Source: UBA10324 sp038326325 (lineage in GTDB: Bacteria > Bacteroidota > Bacteroidia > Chitinophagales > UBA10324). From it: 64,000 nucleotides of DNA. Under the pieces are notes generated by a model. That model searched no databases, was not told where the DNA came from, and worked only from the letters and a program-made list of their open reading frames with translations. The stretch spans positions 74,914-138,913 of the forward strand of contig JBBQJW010000009.1 of assembly GCA_038326325.1 (NCBI GenBank), written 5' to 3'. This document shows, piece after piece, positions 8,833 to 16,720 of the stretch. The position numbers and the translations under genes are program-made. The stretch's first letter is position 1. Every line of letters begins with the position of its first letter.

Positions 8833-9294
8833 TTATTTTTTCGATTCTAAATATCCTGAATCAATTGCTAAATCGAATCCATCAGCCGCTTCAGTAGCCA
8901 ATACATCACATCGCTCATTTTCAGGATGCTCATTGTGACCCTTTATCCAATGAAATTTCACTTTGTGATTTGCATTCACGATTAAAAACCGTTTCCACAA
9001 ATCAGGATTTTTTTTGTCTTTGAAATTTTTCTTTTCCCAACCAAACACCCATTTCTTTTCAACGGCTTCTACAACATATTTCGAATCAGAATAAATATGA
9101 ACTTCACTTCCAGGATTTTTTATCGATTCCAATCCAACAATCACAGCAAGCAATTCCATTCTGTTGTTAGTTGTTAATCGAAATCCTTCTGAGAGTTCTT
9201 TTCGATGATGACCTGATGCCAAGATAATTCCATATCCACCGGGACCCGGATTTCCTCTTGAAGAACCATCAGTGTAAATATTAATTAATGACAT
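8833..9294 (-). CDS. rnhA: Ribonuclease HI
   Basis: This 153-residue enzyme cleaves the RNA strand of RNA-DNA hybrids. The four catalytic acidic residues are visible as D9 (YTDGS), E47 (RMELLAV), D70 (YSDSKYV) and D130 (ERCD), with H120 in the KGHNEH loop and GNPGPGGYG after the first strand. The length is that of the E. coli enzyme, including the basic handle region (WEKKNFKDKKNPDLW). It is a single gene between two terminator- or promoter-containing gaps. Confidence 0.95.
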   Translation of the reverse strand: MSLINIYTDGSSRGNPGPGGYGIILASGHHRKELSEGFRLTTNNRMELLAVIVGLESIKNPGSEVHIYSDSKYVVEAVEKKWVFGWEKKNFKDKKNPDLWKRFLIVNANHKVKFHWIKGHNEHPENERCDVLATEAADGFDLAIDSGYLESKK

Positions 9295-9340
9295 TTAAAA
9301 TTGAATGATTAAAAGATTCACAGGCGCAAAATAATTTTAT

Positions 9341-9359
9341 CACTTTTACCTTTTCATTT
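9341..9359 (+). promoter_or_regulatory. Promoter-like 19-mer shared with 42610-42628
   Basis: CACTTTTACCTTTTCATTT lies 13 bp before the yhhQ start. An identical 19-mer lies 13 bp before the trmH-like gene at 42642. It contains TACCTTTT, one base from the TAnnTTTG -7 consensus, so it is probably a promoter core. Confidence 0.35.
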
Positions 9360-9372
9360 AAAATTTTCAGCT

Positions 9373-10152
9373 ATGCACATTTCCTTACAAAATAAAAGCA
9401 CTAAAGTGTTCATGGTACTGAGTTCATTCTTCGTCGCCAATGCCTTAATAGCCGAATGTATCGGCGTGAAAATATTTTCATTGGAAAAAACTTTAGGATT
9501 AAGTCAACTCAATGCTAATGTGTTTGGGCAATCGGGAATTTCTTTCAATCTCACTTGTGGAGTTTTGTTGTGGCCTTTGGAATTTGTGATGACAGATATT
9601 ATCAATGAATATTTCGGACCGAAAGGAGTGAGGAGGGTTTCATACATCGCTGTAGGATTAATCAGTTATGCGTTTCTCATGTTCTACTTGGCGATGAAAC
9701 TTTCCCCTGCTGATTTCTGGCCAGGCGTAAACACGACTAAGGGAGTGCCTGATATGACTTCAGCTTTCAATGCAATTTTCGGACAGGGGATGTGGATTAT
9801 TTTCGGTTCGCTCACTGCATTCTTAGTTAGCCAAATTGTGGATGTAACAGTTTTCCATTGGGTAAAAAGAAAAACCGGGGAACATAAAATGTGGCTTCGT
9901 GCAACCGGCAGCACTTTGGTATCACAACTAGTCGACAGTTTCATTGTATTATTTATCGCTTTTTACATTGGGCAAGGTTGGACTATCAGTTTAGTGCTTG
10001 CAATTTGTTTATTCAATTACACTTATAAGTTCCTTGCTGCAATTGTATTGACTCCGGTAATGTATATCGTTCATAATTTTATTGATAAATATCTTGGGGA
10101 TGAGCTTGCCCATGAAATGAAACAAGCGGCGATGAAAAGAAGCAACGAGTAA
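9373..10152 (+). CDS. Queuosine precursor transporter, VUT/YhhQ family
   Basis: This 259-residue membrane protein has about six or seven hydrophobic segments. The N-terminal ANALIAECIGVKIF, LLWPLEFVMTDIINEYFG and the C-terminal YTYKFLAAIVLTPVMYIVH are the signature regions of the DUF165/YhhQ family, which imports 7-deazaguanine precursors of queuosine (preQ0/preQ1). No queuosine synthesis genes are adjacent. The following cobalamin riboswitch is in front of the next gene and is not expected to control this one, although epoxyqueuosine reductase in the same pathway can be B12-dependent. Confidence 0.85.
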   Translation: MHISLQNKSTKVFMVLSSFFVANALIAECIGVKIFSLEKTLGLSQLNANVFGQSGISFNLTCGVLLWPLEFVMTDIINEYFGPKGVRRVSYIAVGLISYAFLMFYLAMKLSPADFWPGVNTTKGVPDMTSAFNAIFGQGMWIIFGSLTAFLVSQIVDVTVFHWVKRKTGEHKMWLRATGSTLVSQLVDSFIVLFIAFYIGQGWTISLVLAICLFNYTYKFLAAIVLTPVMYIVHNFIDKYLGDELAHEMKQAAMKRSNE

Positions 10153-10180
10153 ATTATCAAATCAAATATTACATTCGCCC

Positions 10181-10345
10181 CGTCATGGTTTTCGGTAAAA
10201 CGAAATGAAAAGGGAATGAGGTAAAATGCCTCAACAGTCCCCGCTGCTGTGAATCTTTAAAGTGTGAATCAGGTTGCCACTGAGAAAAATCGGGAAGGCG
10301 GTTTACACCAAGATGAGTCAGAAGACCTGCCAAGACAATTAAAAT
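10181..10345 (+). ncRNA. Cobalamin (B12) riboswitch
   Basis: The conserved core is readable in order: AAAAGGGAATGAGGTAAAA near 10207, the B12-box region CAGTCCCCGCTGCTGTGAATC near 10234, GCCACTG near 10274, CGGGAAGGC near 10290 and GATGAGTCAGAAGACCTGCC near 10313. These match the adenosylcobalamin riboswitch aptamer in sequence and spacing. It lies in the leader of the BtuG-like gene at 10483, about 140 bp upstream of its start. A TACATTCG word at 10171-10178 could be the -7 promoter element. B12 binding is expected to reduce expression of the downstream gene. Confidence 0.93.
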
Positions 10346-10482
10346 TGTAAGTGTTACACTAACAATGGTGCTCAAAACTTTCGGAGGAAAAGTTGCCCGG
10401 TTTGTGCGAAATAATTTCTGCATATTCTGTTGCAACTATCTTTTAACAACAGTAAAAATTTAAAACACAAACCATAAATCTC

Positions 10483-11778
10483 ATGCAAAAACTTACACTA
10501 ATCATTGCAGTATTGATCTGCTCATTTGCCGCACAGGCACAACAAATCCTTAATCAAGTAATTGTTCTAAACGAGGGGCACTTCAATTACACGACTCAAC
10601 AAATCGAAGCACCTGTAACAGTCGGTTCTTACAACCCGCAAACAAATGTTTATTCAGCATTTGATACTATTGACAATGCCCGATTTGCAACCGATGTTGC
10701 AGTTGACGGTTCAAATATTTTTGTTGCTGCAGATAACCAATTGGTAAAATATGATTTGAATACGCACCAATTAATTTCTTCACAAACAATTAACGGGGTG
10801 CGCAAACTTGCTCTTTGGAACGATAAAATTCTATTGACTCGTGGCGAATATGGAGTTAGTTATGATTCTTACTTTCAGGTTTATAATAAATCAGATTTGA
10901 GTTTTGTTTATCAACTCGACACACTTAGCGGACCTCAATATTCTACTGATGGAGTGGTTGTAAAAGATAATACAGCTTACATCGCAATCAATAACGGTTT
11001 TGTTTGGGGCGGCGCTGTTGGAATTGTTGGGAGAGTTGATTTAACTGCTCAACAATATCTCACTGAAATTCCATTAGGTGCTGATGGGATTAATCCTGAA
11101 AATATTATGGTAAACAATAACAAAATTTATACGGTTAATAATAAAGATTATTCTGAGGCATCTATTAGCAGTGTAGATATTTCAAATTCAAATGTTATTA
11201 CAACTAATCTGAATAACGCAGGTGGTTGTCAGGGTTCAGCTTTGGTAAATAATCACATTGCTTTCCAGACGCAAACAAAAGATTTCTTAGGTCGTTTCGA
11301 TCTGACTTCACAAAGTGTTGAAGATTCATTGTTTATCAACAAAACAATTTATGGAATGGGAACCGATGAAACCACGCATAACATTTATGTTTCTGAAACT
11401 GATTTCACTTCGTATGGCTTAATGTTAATTTATTCTGAAAATGGAAATCTGCTGAATGCTTTTGTCTCTGGTGTTACACCCGGAAGATTTGCTTTTGATT
11501 ATCGCAATGCAAACGCAGTGAATGCGATTACTTCTTCAAGTCAATTGTTTGTTTATCCAAATCCTGCATCAAATGAATTGACGATTGCTTCTACCGTAGG
11601 TGATGGGAATTCAATTATTGCGCTGACAAGTATTGACGGAAAGATTCTTTTCACAAAAAATGAAAACGCAAAAAATTTCGTTGAACATATTGACTTATCA
11701 AATTTTGCTGCCGGAACTTTTCTTTTGACTGTTACATCCAAAAATAAAACTTCAGTTCAGAAAGTAGTTAAGTATTAA
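10483..11778 (+). CDS. BtuG-like (YncE/DUF5074-type) beta-propeller with T9SS sorting domain
   Basis: This 431-residue secreted protein has a signal peptide (MQKLTLIIAVLICSFAAQAQ). Its first mature strand, QVIVLNEGHFNY, is followed by propeller-type repeats (YDLNTHQLISSQTI, DNTAYIAINNGFVWGG, NNKIYTVNNKDYSEASISSVDI). This resembles the YncE/DUF5074 propellers that include BtuG, the B12-binding surface protein of Bacteroides. BtuG is a lipoprotein, but this protein instead ends in a type A T9SS domain (LFVYPNPASNELTI to the C-terminus). A cobalamin riboswitch directly upstream supports a B12 or cobinamide capture role. No BtuB receptor gene is adjacent. Confidence 0.8.
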   Translation: MQKLTLIIAVLICSFAAQAQQILNQVIVLNEGHFNYTTQQIEAPVTVGSYNPQTNVYSAFDTIDNARFATDVAVDGSNIFVAADNQLVKYDLNTHQLISSQTINGVRKLALWNDKILLTRGEYGVSYDSYFQVYNKSDLSFVYQLDTLSGPQYSTDGVVVKDNTAYIAINNGFVWGGAVGIVGRVDLTAQQYLTEIPLGADGINPENIMVNNNKIYTVNNKDYSEASISSVDISNSNVITTNLNNAGGCQGSALVNNHIAFQTQTKDFLGRFDLTSQSVEDSLFINKTIYGMGTDETTHNIYVSETDFTSYGLMLIYSENGNLLNAFVSGVTPGRFAFDYRNANAVNAITSSSQLFVYPNPASNELTIASTVGDGNSIIALTSIDGKILFTKNENAKNFVEHIDLSNFAAGTFLLTVTSKNKTSVQKVVKY

Positions 11779-11801
11779 TTATTTTAAGATTCATTAAATA
11801 A

Positions 11802-11838
11802 AAAATCCTCCTGATTATTTTATCAGGAGGATTTTTTT
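11802..11838. terminator. Bidirectional rho-independent terminator
   Basis: A 13-bp stem (11802-11814 with 11823-11835) with an A run before and a T run after separates the convergent BtuG-like and pyrC genes. Confidence 0.9.
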
Positions 11839-11855
11839 TAATTAGACTGAGTGTT

Positions 11856-13214
11856 TTATTTATCAAACTCTAATCGCTTCCCGAAATGGTTTTCGCTGAA
11901 GTGACCGTGATTATAAACCAAGTGTCCATTTACAAAAGTGTGAGTGATACGGCTTCTGAATTTGTGTCCTTCTAAAGGAGACCATCCGCATTTGTAATAA
12001 ATATTGTCGGTATGCACTCGCCATTCTTCAGTCGGGTTTACTAAAACCAGATCAGCAAAATATCCTTCACGAATGAAACCTCTTTCTTTCACACCAAAAC
12101 AAATTGCAGGATTATGTGCGGCCTTCTCGGCGATGTGTTGTAATGAGAGTTGCCTGTCGTGCCAGAACTCTAGCAACATATTTAGTGAGTGTTGGACAAG
12201 AGGCAAACCGCTTGGTGCTTTAAAATAATTGATGTTGCCATCAGGAGTGCGAGTCATTTTTTCCTGCATGGTGTGAGGCGCATGGTCGGTTGCAAGCACA
12301 TCAAAAAATCCATCTTTCAATGCCTGTAACAGTTTTGGTTTGTGCTCAGATCCTTTGATAGCAGGATTACATTTTATTAAAGAACTGAGAGTCGCATAAT
12401 CTTTACTGTCGAACCATAAGTGATGCACACACACTTCGGCAGTAATTCTTTTTTCAGCTAACGGAATTTTGTTCGTGAATAATTTTATTTCGTCAGCAGT
12501 TGATATATGAAACACATGTAAGCGGCTGTTATGTTTTGTTGCGAGTTCAATTGCATACTTTGATGAATCAAAACAAGCTTTCTCATCGCGAATGATTGGA
12601 TGAAATCGCATGGGAATGGCATCGCCATATTGCATGCGAAGAGGGATGGTGTTTTCTTTTATACGCTGATCATCTTCGCAATGTGTGGTGATTAGAGTAG
12701 GAGAGTACTTAAAAATATTTTCAAGAGCTGTTACATCGTCAACTACTAAATCTCCGGTTGATGAGCCCATAAAAATTTTTATTCCACAGACTTTTTGGGG
12801 ATCAGTTCTTTTTATTTCTTCTAAATTGTTATTTGAAGTTCCGAGGTAAAAGGAATAATTAGCCAAAGAATGATGAGCAGCAATTTCATATTTCTGTTCT
12901 AATAATTCATGAGTGGTAGCAGGCGGAACTGTGTTTGGCATTTCCATGAACGATGTTACACCACCTGCCACTGCTGCTTTTGCTTCGGTATAAATAGTTG
13001 CCTTTTGTGTCATGCCTGGTTCACGAAAATGAACCTGGTCATCAATTAATCCTGGAAATAAATACATTCCTTCCGCATCAATTTCGCGATGCAGTTCTTT
13101 CACTGAAATATTATTGTCAATTTTTTCAATTCGTTCATCACGAATTAAAAGGTCGCTGGTTTTTATTTCACCTTCGTTTACGATTTGTGCGTTTCGGATA
13201 AGTGTAACACTCAT
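11856..13214 (-). CDS. pyrC: Dihydroorotase
   Basis: This 452-residue amidohydrolase of pyrimidine synthesis interconverts carbamoyl aspartate and dihydroorotate. The class I pattern is clear: FPGLIDDQVHFREPG (54-67), GGVTSFMEMPNT, THCEDD, FHISTADE, VCVHHLWF and the metal-ligand ATDHAPH. Gln60 occupies the place of the first His of the usual DxHxH zinc motif, with His62 kept. I recall this DDQVHFREPG form from other Bacteroidota dihydroorotases, so activity is probably intact. The gene starts 2 bp after the pfkA stop, so the two are likely co-transcribed. Confidence 0.9.
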   Translation of the reverse strand: MSVTLIRNAQIVNEGEIKTSDLLIRDERIEKIDNNISVKELHREIDAEGMYLFPGLIDDQVHFREPGMTQKATIYTEAKAAVAGGVTSFMEMPNTVPPATTHELLEQKYEIAAHHSLANYSFYLGTSNNNLEEIKRTDPQKVCGIKIFMGSSTGDLVVDDVTALENIFKYSPTLITTHCEDDQRIKENTIPLRMQYGDAIPMRFHPIIRDEKACFDSSKYAIELATKHNSRLHVFHISTADEIKLFTNKIPLAEKRITAEVCVHHLWFDSKDYATLSSLIKCNPAIKGSEHKPKLLQALKDGFFDVLATDHAPHTMQEKMTRTPDGNINYFKAPSGLPLVQHSLNMLLEFWHDRQLSLQHIAEKAAHNPAICFGVKERGFIREGYFADLVLVNPTEEWRVHTDNIYYKCGWSPLEGHKFRSRITHTFVNGHLVYNHGHFSENHFGKRLEFDK

Positions 13215-13216
13215 AA

Positions 13217-14197
13217 TCAGGTGGCAAGAATTTCAGCAATGCGTAAAAGATTCATATTGATATCAAGGTTGTGCTTGGTAGCTTTTTCAAAAGGTGTGTA
13301 TTCAATATCGCGGTGATTTACTCCGACCATAACATTTTCTTTTCCCTCAATCAAAGCTTCAACAGCAGCTACACCCAATCTGCTTGCGAGTACTCTATCC
13401 ATGCAAGTTGGATTTCCGCCGCGCTGCATGTGACCAAGAATAGAAACGCGGGTGTCGTAATAATCAAAATGCTCTTTCACTTTTTTTGCAATGTCATAAG
13501 CACCGCCTGATTCATCACCTTCAGCAACCACAACTATGCTGCTCGATTTATTTCGCTTCCATCCTTTTTCTAAAATAGAAATCAAGTGCGGAATATCTGT
13601 TTTCGTTTCAGGAACAAGAATTGCTTCAGCGCCTCCGCCAATTCCACTACGCAGAGCAATAAACCCGGCATCGCGCCCCATCACTTCAATAAAAAATAAT
13701 CGGTTGTGCGAATCTGCAGTATCGCGAATTTTATCAATCGCTTCCATTGCGGTATTGATTGCAGTATCGTATCCGATTGTGAAATCAGTTCCATACAAAT
13801 CATTATCAATAGTACACGGCACACCAACGCTTGAAATATTTTCTCGCATACGAAATTCGAAACAGCCACGAAATGTTCCATCGCCACCAAGTGCAACTAA
13901 TCCTTCAATGTTATTCTTGCGCAAACTTTCAGCAGCGAGCGCCATTCCTTCGGGTGTAACAAATCGTTTGCTTCGAGCAGTTTTTAAAACTGTTCCGCCG
14001 CGCTGAATAATATTGCTCACCGTTTCCGATTTCATTTCGAACATGTCACCATCTATCATTCCTTCGAACCCGCGTCGAATGCCGAACACTTCAAATTTGT
14101 TATAGATAGCAGTTCGCACAACAGCGCGTATTGCCGCATTCATACCCGGTGCATCACCTCCGGAAGTAAAGACTCCTATTCGTGTAATTTTATTCAT
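13217..14197 (-). CDS. pfkA: ATP-dependent 6-phosphofructokinase
   Basis: This 326-residue group A phosphofructokinase converts fructose 6-phosphate to fructose 1,6-bisphosphate in glycolysis. Visible motifs are TSGGDAPGMN (11-20), the phosphate-binding GGDGT (104-108), with Gly105-Asp106-Gly107 as in ATP-using rather than PPi-using enzymes, the catalytic PCTIDND (127-133), and EVMGRDAGFIAL. The start ATG is preceded by an 80-bp gap. It heads a two-gene unit with pyrC. Confidence 0.95.
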   Translation of the reverse strand: MNKITRIGVFTSGGDAPGMNAAIRAVVRTAIYNKFEVFGIRRGFEGMIDGDMFEMKSETVSNIIQRGGTVLKTARSKRFVTPEGMALAAESLRKNNIEGLVALGGDGTFRGCFEFRMRENISSVGVPCTIDNDLYGTDFTIGYDTAINTAMEAIDKIRDTADSHNRLFFIEVMGRDAGFIALRSGIGGGAEAILVPETKTDIPHLISILEKGWKRNKSSSIVVVAEGDESGGAYDIAKKVKEHFDYYDTRVSILGHMQRGGNPTCMDRVLASRLGVAAVEALIEGKENVMVGVNHRDIEYTPFEKATKHNLDINMNLLRIAEILAT

Positions 14198-14277
14198 GTA
14201 GTTTTTGAATCAGTTGCAAAGATTAATTTTCCCTTGTAAAGAGATTATGATTTTTGGAAATTCAGGTTCATAAAAAA

Positions 14278-14721
14278 TTACTGTGTTACTTTTTCGTATT
14301 GATATTTATGATGAATTAGTTCAGGAGTCTGATAATCGAGAACCAATTTTCCGTTGAGTGAAGATTTGATTGTGAACATTTTGGTTTTCTTAGTTGCAAC
14401 ATCACTCATGTAAATCTGTTTGTAGTCAATCACTAATTTGTATGCGCCGGCTTCTTCTTTTCCACCCCACATCATTTTAAAATTTCCGTCAGCGCCAATT
14501 TCAACAAAATCATTTTTCTGTGTTGAATCAGGAGGGGTCAGTACCCCGAATTCTTCTATCCCATTGTACATCCACTTGCCAACAATCCGGTCTTTGAGTG
14601 GTGGAGTTGTGGTTTGTGTTGTAGTTGTTTCCGTCTGAGCAAAACACTTCGATGAGCTGAGTGTGACAACTAAAACAGAAAGAGAAAATGCGAAAAGTGA
14701 AAGCAGGAATTTTGATTTCAT
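14278..14721 (-). CDS. Secreted lipocalin-like protein, function unknown
   Basis: This 147-residue protein has a signal peptide (MKSKFLLSLFAFSLSVLVV...KCFAQ), a Thr-rich linker (TETTTTQTTTPP) and a small beta-rich domain starting IVGKWMYNGIEEFG, with NFKMMWGGKEEAGAYKL and a final HHKYQYEKV strand. The GKW start and strand pattern suggest a lipocalin-like fold of the kind common in Bacteroidota. The ligand is unknown. It is a single gene, 80 bp after pfkA on the same strand and upstream in transcription order. Confidence 0.7.
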   Translation of the reverse strand: MKSKFLLSLFAFSLSVLVVTLSSSKCFAQTETTTTQTTTPPLKDRIVGKWMYNGIEEFGVLTPPDSTQKNDFVEIGADGNFKMMWGGKEEAGAYKLVIDYKQIYMSDVATKKTKMFTIKSSLNGKLVLDYQTPELIHHKYQYEKVTQ

Positions 14722-14801
14722 AAAAAAGATTTATTGAGAGTAAAATTAAAATGAATAGATGAATCAGATAAAGAATTTTTTCTTTGTCGCAATTTCAATC
14801 A

Positions 14802-15680
14802 ATGACTATCAACGAAGCTTACCAGCATTTACTCGACGAATTGTTTTCTGTTTATGAGCGCGATGAAGCAGAAACAATAGCGCGATTTGTTTTTGAAGAT
14901 GTGTTTTCATTGAAACCATCAGCGGTAGTGATGGATGCTGATAAAATTTTTCAGGAAGAAAATATTTTAAAATTAAAGGATTGTATTTCCCGGTTAAAAA
15001 ATCACGAGCCGGTTCAATATGTTACCGAGAAAGCTTTTTTTTATGGAAATGAATTTGATGTAACACCATCGGTATTAATCCCACGCCCCGAAACAGAAGA
15101 GTTGGTGGAGTGGGTTATTCAGACGAATAATAGTTGGCAGTTGGAAGTTGGCAGTTTGCAAATTGATAAGAAACAAAAGATTCTTGACATCGGAACCGGA
15201 AGCGGTTGTATTGCAATTTCATTGAAGGAAAATATTCCTTCGGCGGAAGTTTATGCAATTGATATAAGTGTAACAGCATTAGAAATTGCAAAACTGAATT
15301 CGGAAATACTGAAACAGAAAATTCATTTTGCTCATGCAGATATTCTGAATTTAGAAAACCCATTAGGTAAGCAGTTTGATATTATTGTCAGCAATCCTCC
15401 TTACATCACTGAATCAGAATCTTCAACGCTTGATAAAAATGTGATTGCCTTTGAACCGCATGTTGCCTTATTTGCTATTGGAAGTGACCCGTTGATTTTT
15501 TACAAAAAGATTATTGAATTCTCAAAACTCTATCTGATTGCAGGTGGGAAATTATATTTCGAAGTGAATCAACAATACGGGAATGAAGTATTAAAACTGT
15601 TACAGCAGAATGGTTTTACAAATACAGAATTAAGAAAAGACATAAACGAAAACGACCGGATGGTGGCAGGAGTGAAGTGA
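14802..15680 (+). CDS. prmC: Release factor glutamine methyltransferase
   Basis: This protein of 292 residues from ATG 14802 methylates the GGQ glutamine of peptide release factors. Motifs are the N-terminal helical region, PVQYVTEKAFFYGNEFDVTPSVLIPRPETEELV, the SAM motif ILDIGTGSGCIAISL and the catalytic SNPPYITES. A TTG six codons upstream (14784) extends the frame but lies in a TCTTTG sequence that looks like a promoter -7 element, so the ATG is preferred. Between RPETEELVEWV and the SAM motif there is an insertion translated from four 7-bp tandem repeats. Confidence 0.93.
   Translation: MTINEAYQHLLDELFSVYERDEAETIARFVFEDVFSLKPSAVVMDADKIFQEENILKLKDCISRLKNHEPVQYVTEKAFFYGNEFDVTPSVLIPRPETEELVEWVIQTNNSWQLEVGSLQIDKKQKILDIGTGSGCIAISLKENIPSAEVYAIDISVTALEIAKLNSEILKQKIHFAHADILNLENPLGKQFDIIVSNPPYITESESSTLDKNVIAFEPHVALFAIGSDPLIFYKKIIEFSKLYLIAGGKLYFEVNQQYGNEVLKLLQQNGFTNTELRKDINENDRMVAGVK
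15132..15159 (+). repeat. 7-bp tandem repeat (AGTTGGC) inserted in prmC
   Basis: Four consecutive heptamers (AGTTGGC, AGTTGGA, AGTTGGC, AGTTTGC) lie in frame in prmC and encode SWQLEVGSLQ. The same heptamer family is present in fmt at 36460-36487. It falls in the loop just before the SAM-binding motif, a place that tolerates insertion. Confidence 0.85.
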
Positions 15681-15776
15681 ATATTTAACGATTTATTAAA
15701 GTATAATTTATCAACAGAGAATAACACAATAAGATAATTGTACATTGCACCCAATTAAAAACAAGTAATAGAAACT

Positions 15777-16271
15777 ATGGCGAAATCGCAGGCAACCTTC
15801 GGAAAAAAAGACAAAGAGAGAAACAAGCAGAAACAGCGCATTGAAAAGCAAGAGAAAATGGCTGAGCGCAAAGCCAACGCGCAAAAAGGAAAATCTCTCG
15901 ATGAGATGATGGCGTATATTGATGAGAATGGAAATATTACATCGACTCCACCCGATCCAAATAAAAAGAAGAAACAAATTCATCACTCTGAAATATTAGT
16001 GAGCGTTCCGAAACAGGAAGACCGCCCAGTGGTAAATAATCAGCGAACAGGTTCTGTTACATTTTTCAATAAGGAAAAAGGTTTCGGATTTATAAAAGAC
16101 TTGGAAACCGAAGACAGTATTTTCGTACATATCAGCCAACTGAAAGATGCTGTAGGTGAAGGCGACAAAATAACTTATGAAATTGGTAGTGGACCAAAAG
16201 GACCAACTGCAAATGATGTAAAGAAAGTTGTTGCTGCGAGTGTAACACCACCACCGACTATCGCAGAATAA
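15777..16271 (+). CDS. Cold-shock domain protein with basic N-terminal extension
   Basis: This 164-residue protein has two parts. Residues 1-85 are highly charged (KKDKERNKQKQRIEKQEKMAERK), probably helical and RNA-contacting. Residues 90-155 form a cold-shock domain with GSVTFFNKEKGFGFI (RNP1-like) and SIFVHIS (RNP2). It should bind single-stranded RNA or DNA. The long charged extension distinguishes it from the 65-70 residue CspA type and is known in Bacteroidota CSD proteins. It is a single gene with a 96-bp leader. Confidence 0.9.
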   Translation: MAKSQATFGKKDKERNKQKQRIEKQEKMAERKANAQKGKSLDEMMAYIDENGNITSTPPDPNKKKKQIHHSEILVSVPKQEDRPVVNNQRTGSVTFFNKEKGFGFIKDLETEDSIFVHISQLKDAVGEGDKITYEIGSGPKGPTANDVKKVVAASVTPPPTIAE

Positions 16272-16300
16272 AATTTCTCCCCCTTTCTTTTCAATTTGAT

Positions 16301-16576
16301 TTATGCTTCCACCGAAGTCATCAAATCAATTTCTTCCAACACAGCACTTATAAAAAGGCATTCTTCCATAGAACCGGAATAAACTTTTGCTTTTCCTTTG
16401 CTGTGAATTTCGAAAGCAAGTTTTTCAGCACGCTGAAAAGAACAATGTATTGCTCTGCGTAACTGACGAATTACTTCTTCAAAAGTGTGCCAGTCATCAT
16501 TTAGCACAATAACACTTGAACCATCAATATCAATCGTTAATTCGTCGAGTAACTCTAACTCCTGATTCTTAGTCAT
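16301..16576 (-). CDS. clpS: ATP-dependent Clp protease adaptor ClpS
   Basis: This 91-residue protein, from ATG at 16576, delivers N-degron substrates to ClpAP/ClpCP. The core VIVLNDDWHTFEEVIRQL (N and D of the N-degron pocket), AIHCSFQRAEKLAFEIHSKGKAKVYSG and AVLEEIDLM match the ClpS fold. The frame extends upstream by 43 codons to 16705, but that part has no family similarity and overlaps the promoter region of the divergent hppA gene, so the shorter start is chosen. No clpA or clpC gene is adjacent. Confidence 0.88.
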   Translation of the reverse strand: MTKNQELELLDELTIDIDGSSVIVLNDDWHTFEEVIRQLRRAIHCSFQRAEKLAFEIHSKGKAKVYSGSMEECLFISAVLEEIDLMTSVEA

Positions 16577-16720
16577 AATGTTTTCAGGTTTTTTCCAAAT
16601 ATAGTTGTTGTGAATTTGTACTACCAAATTTTTTCGACAAGCGTGTTTCACAAATAAAATCCCGCCTTTGGATATGAGAGGTGTACTGTTATTTTTGCCG
16701 ACCAAAAAAAATAAATCAAA

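Noticed and set aside
10169..10435. Minus-strand open frame of 88 codons
   Set aside because: It runs antisense through the cobalamin riboswitch, whose conserved core explains the sequence. The translation has no family features.
16577..16705. N-terminal extension of clpS
   Set aside because: The extra 43 codons have no ClpS similarity and overlap the hppA promoter region. ATG at 16576 fits the family length.
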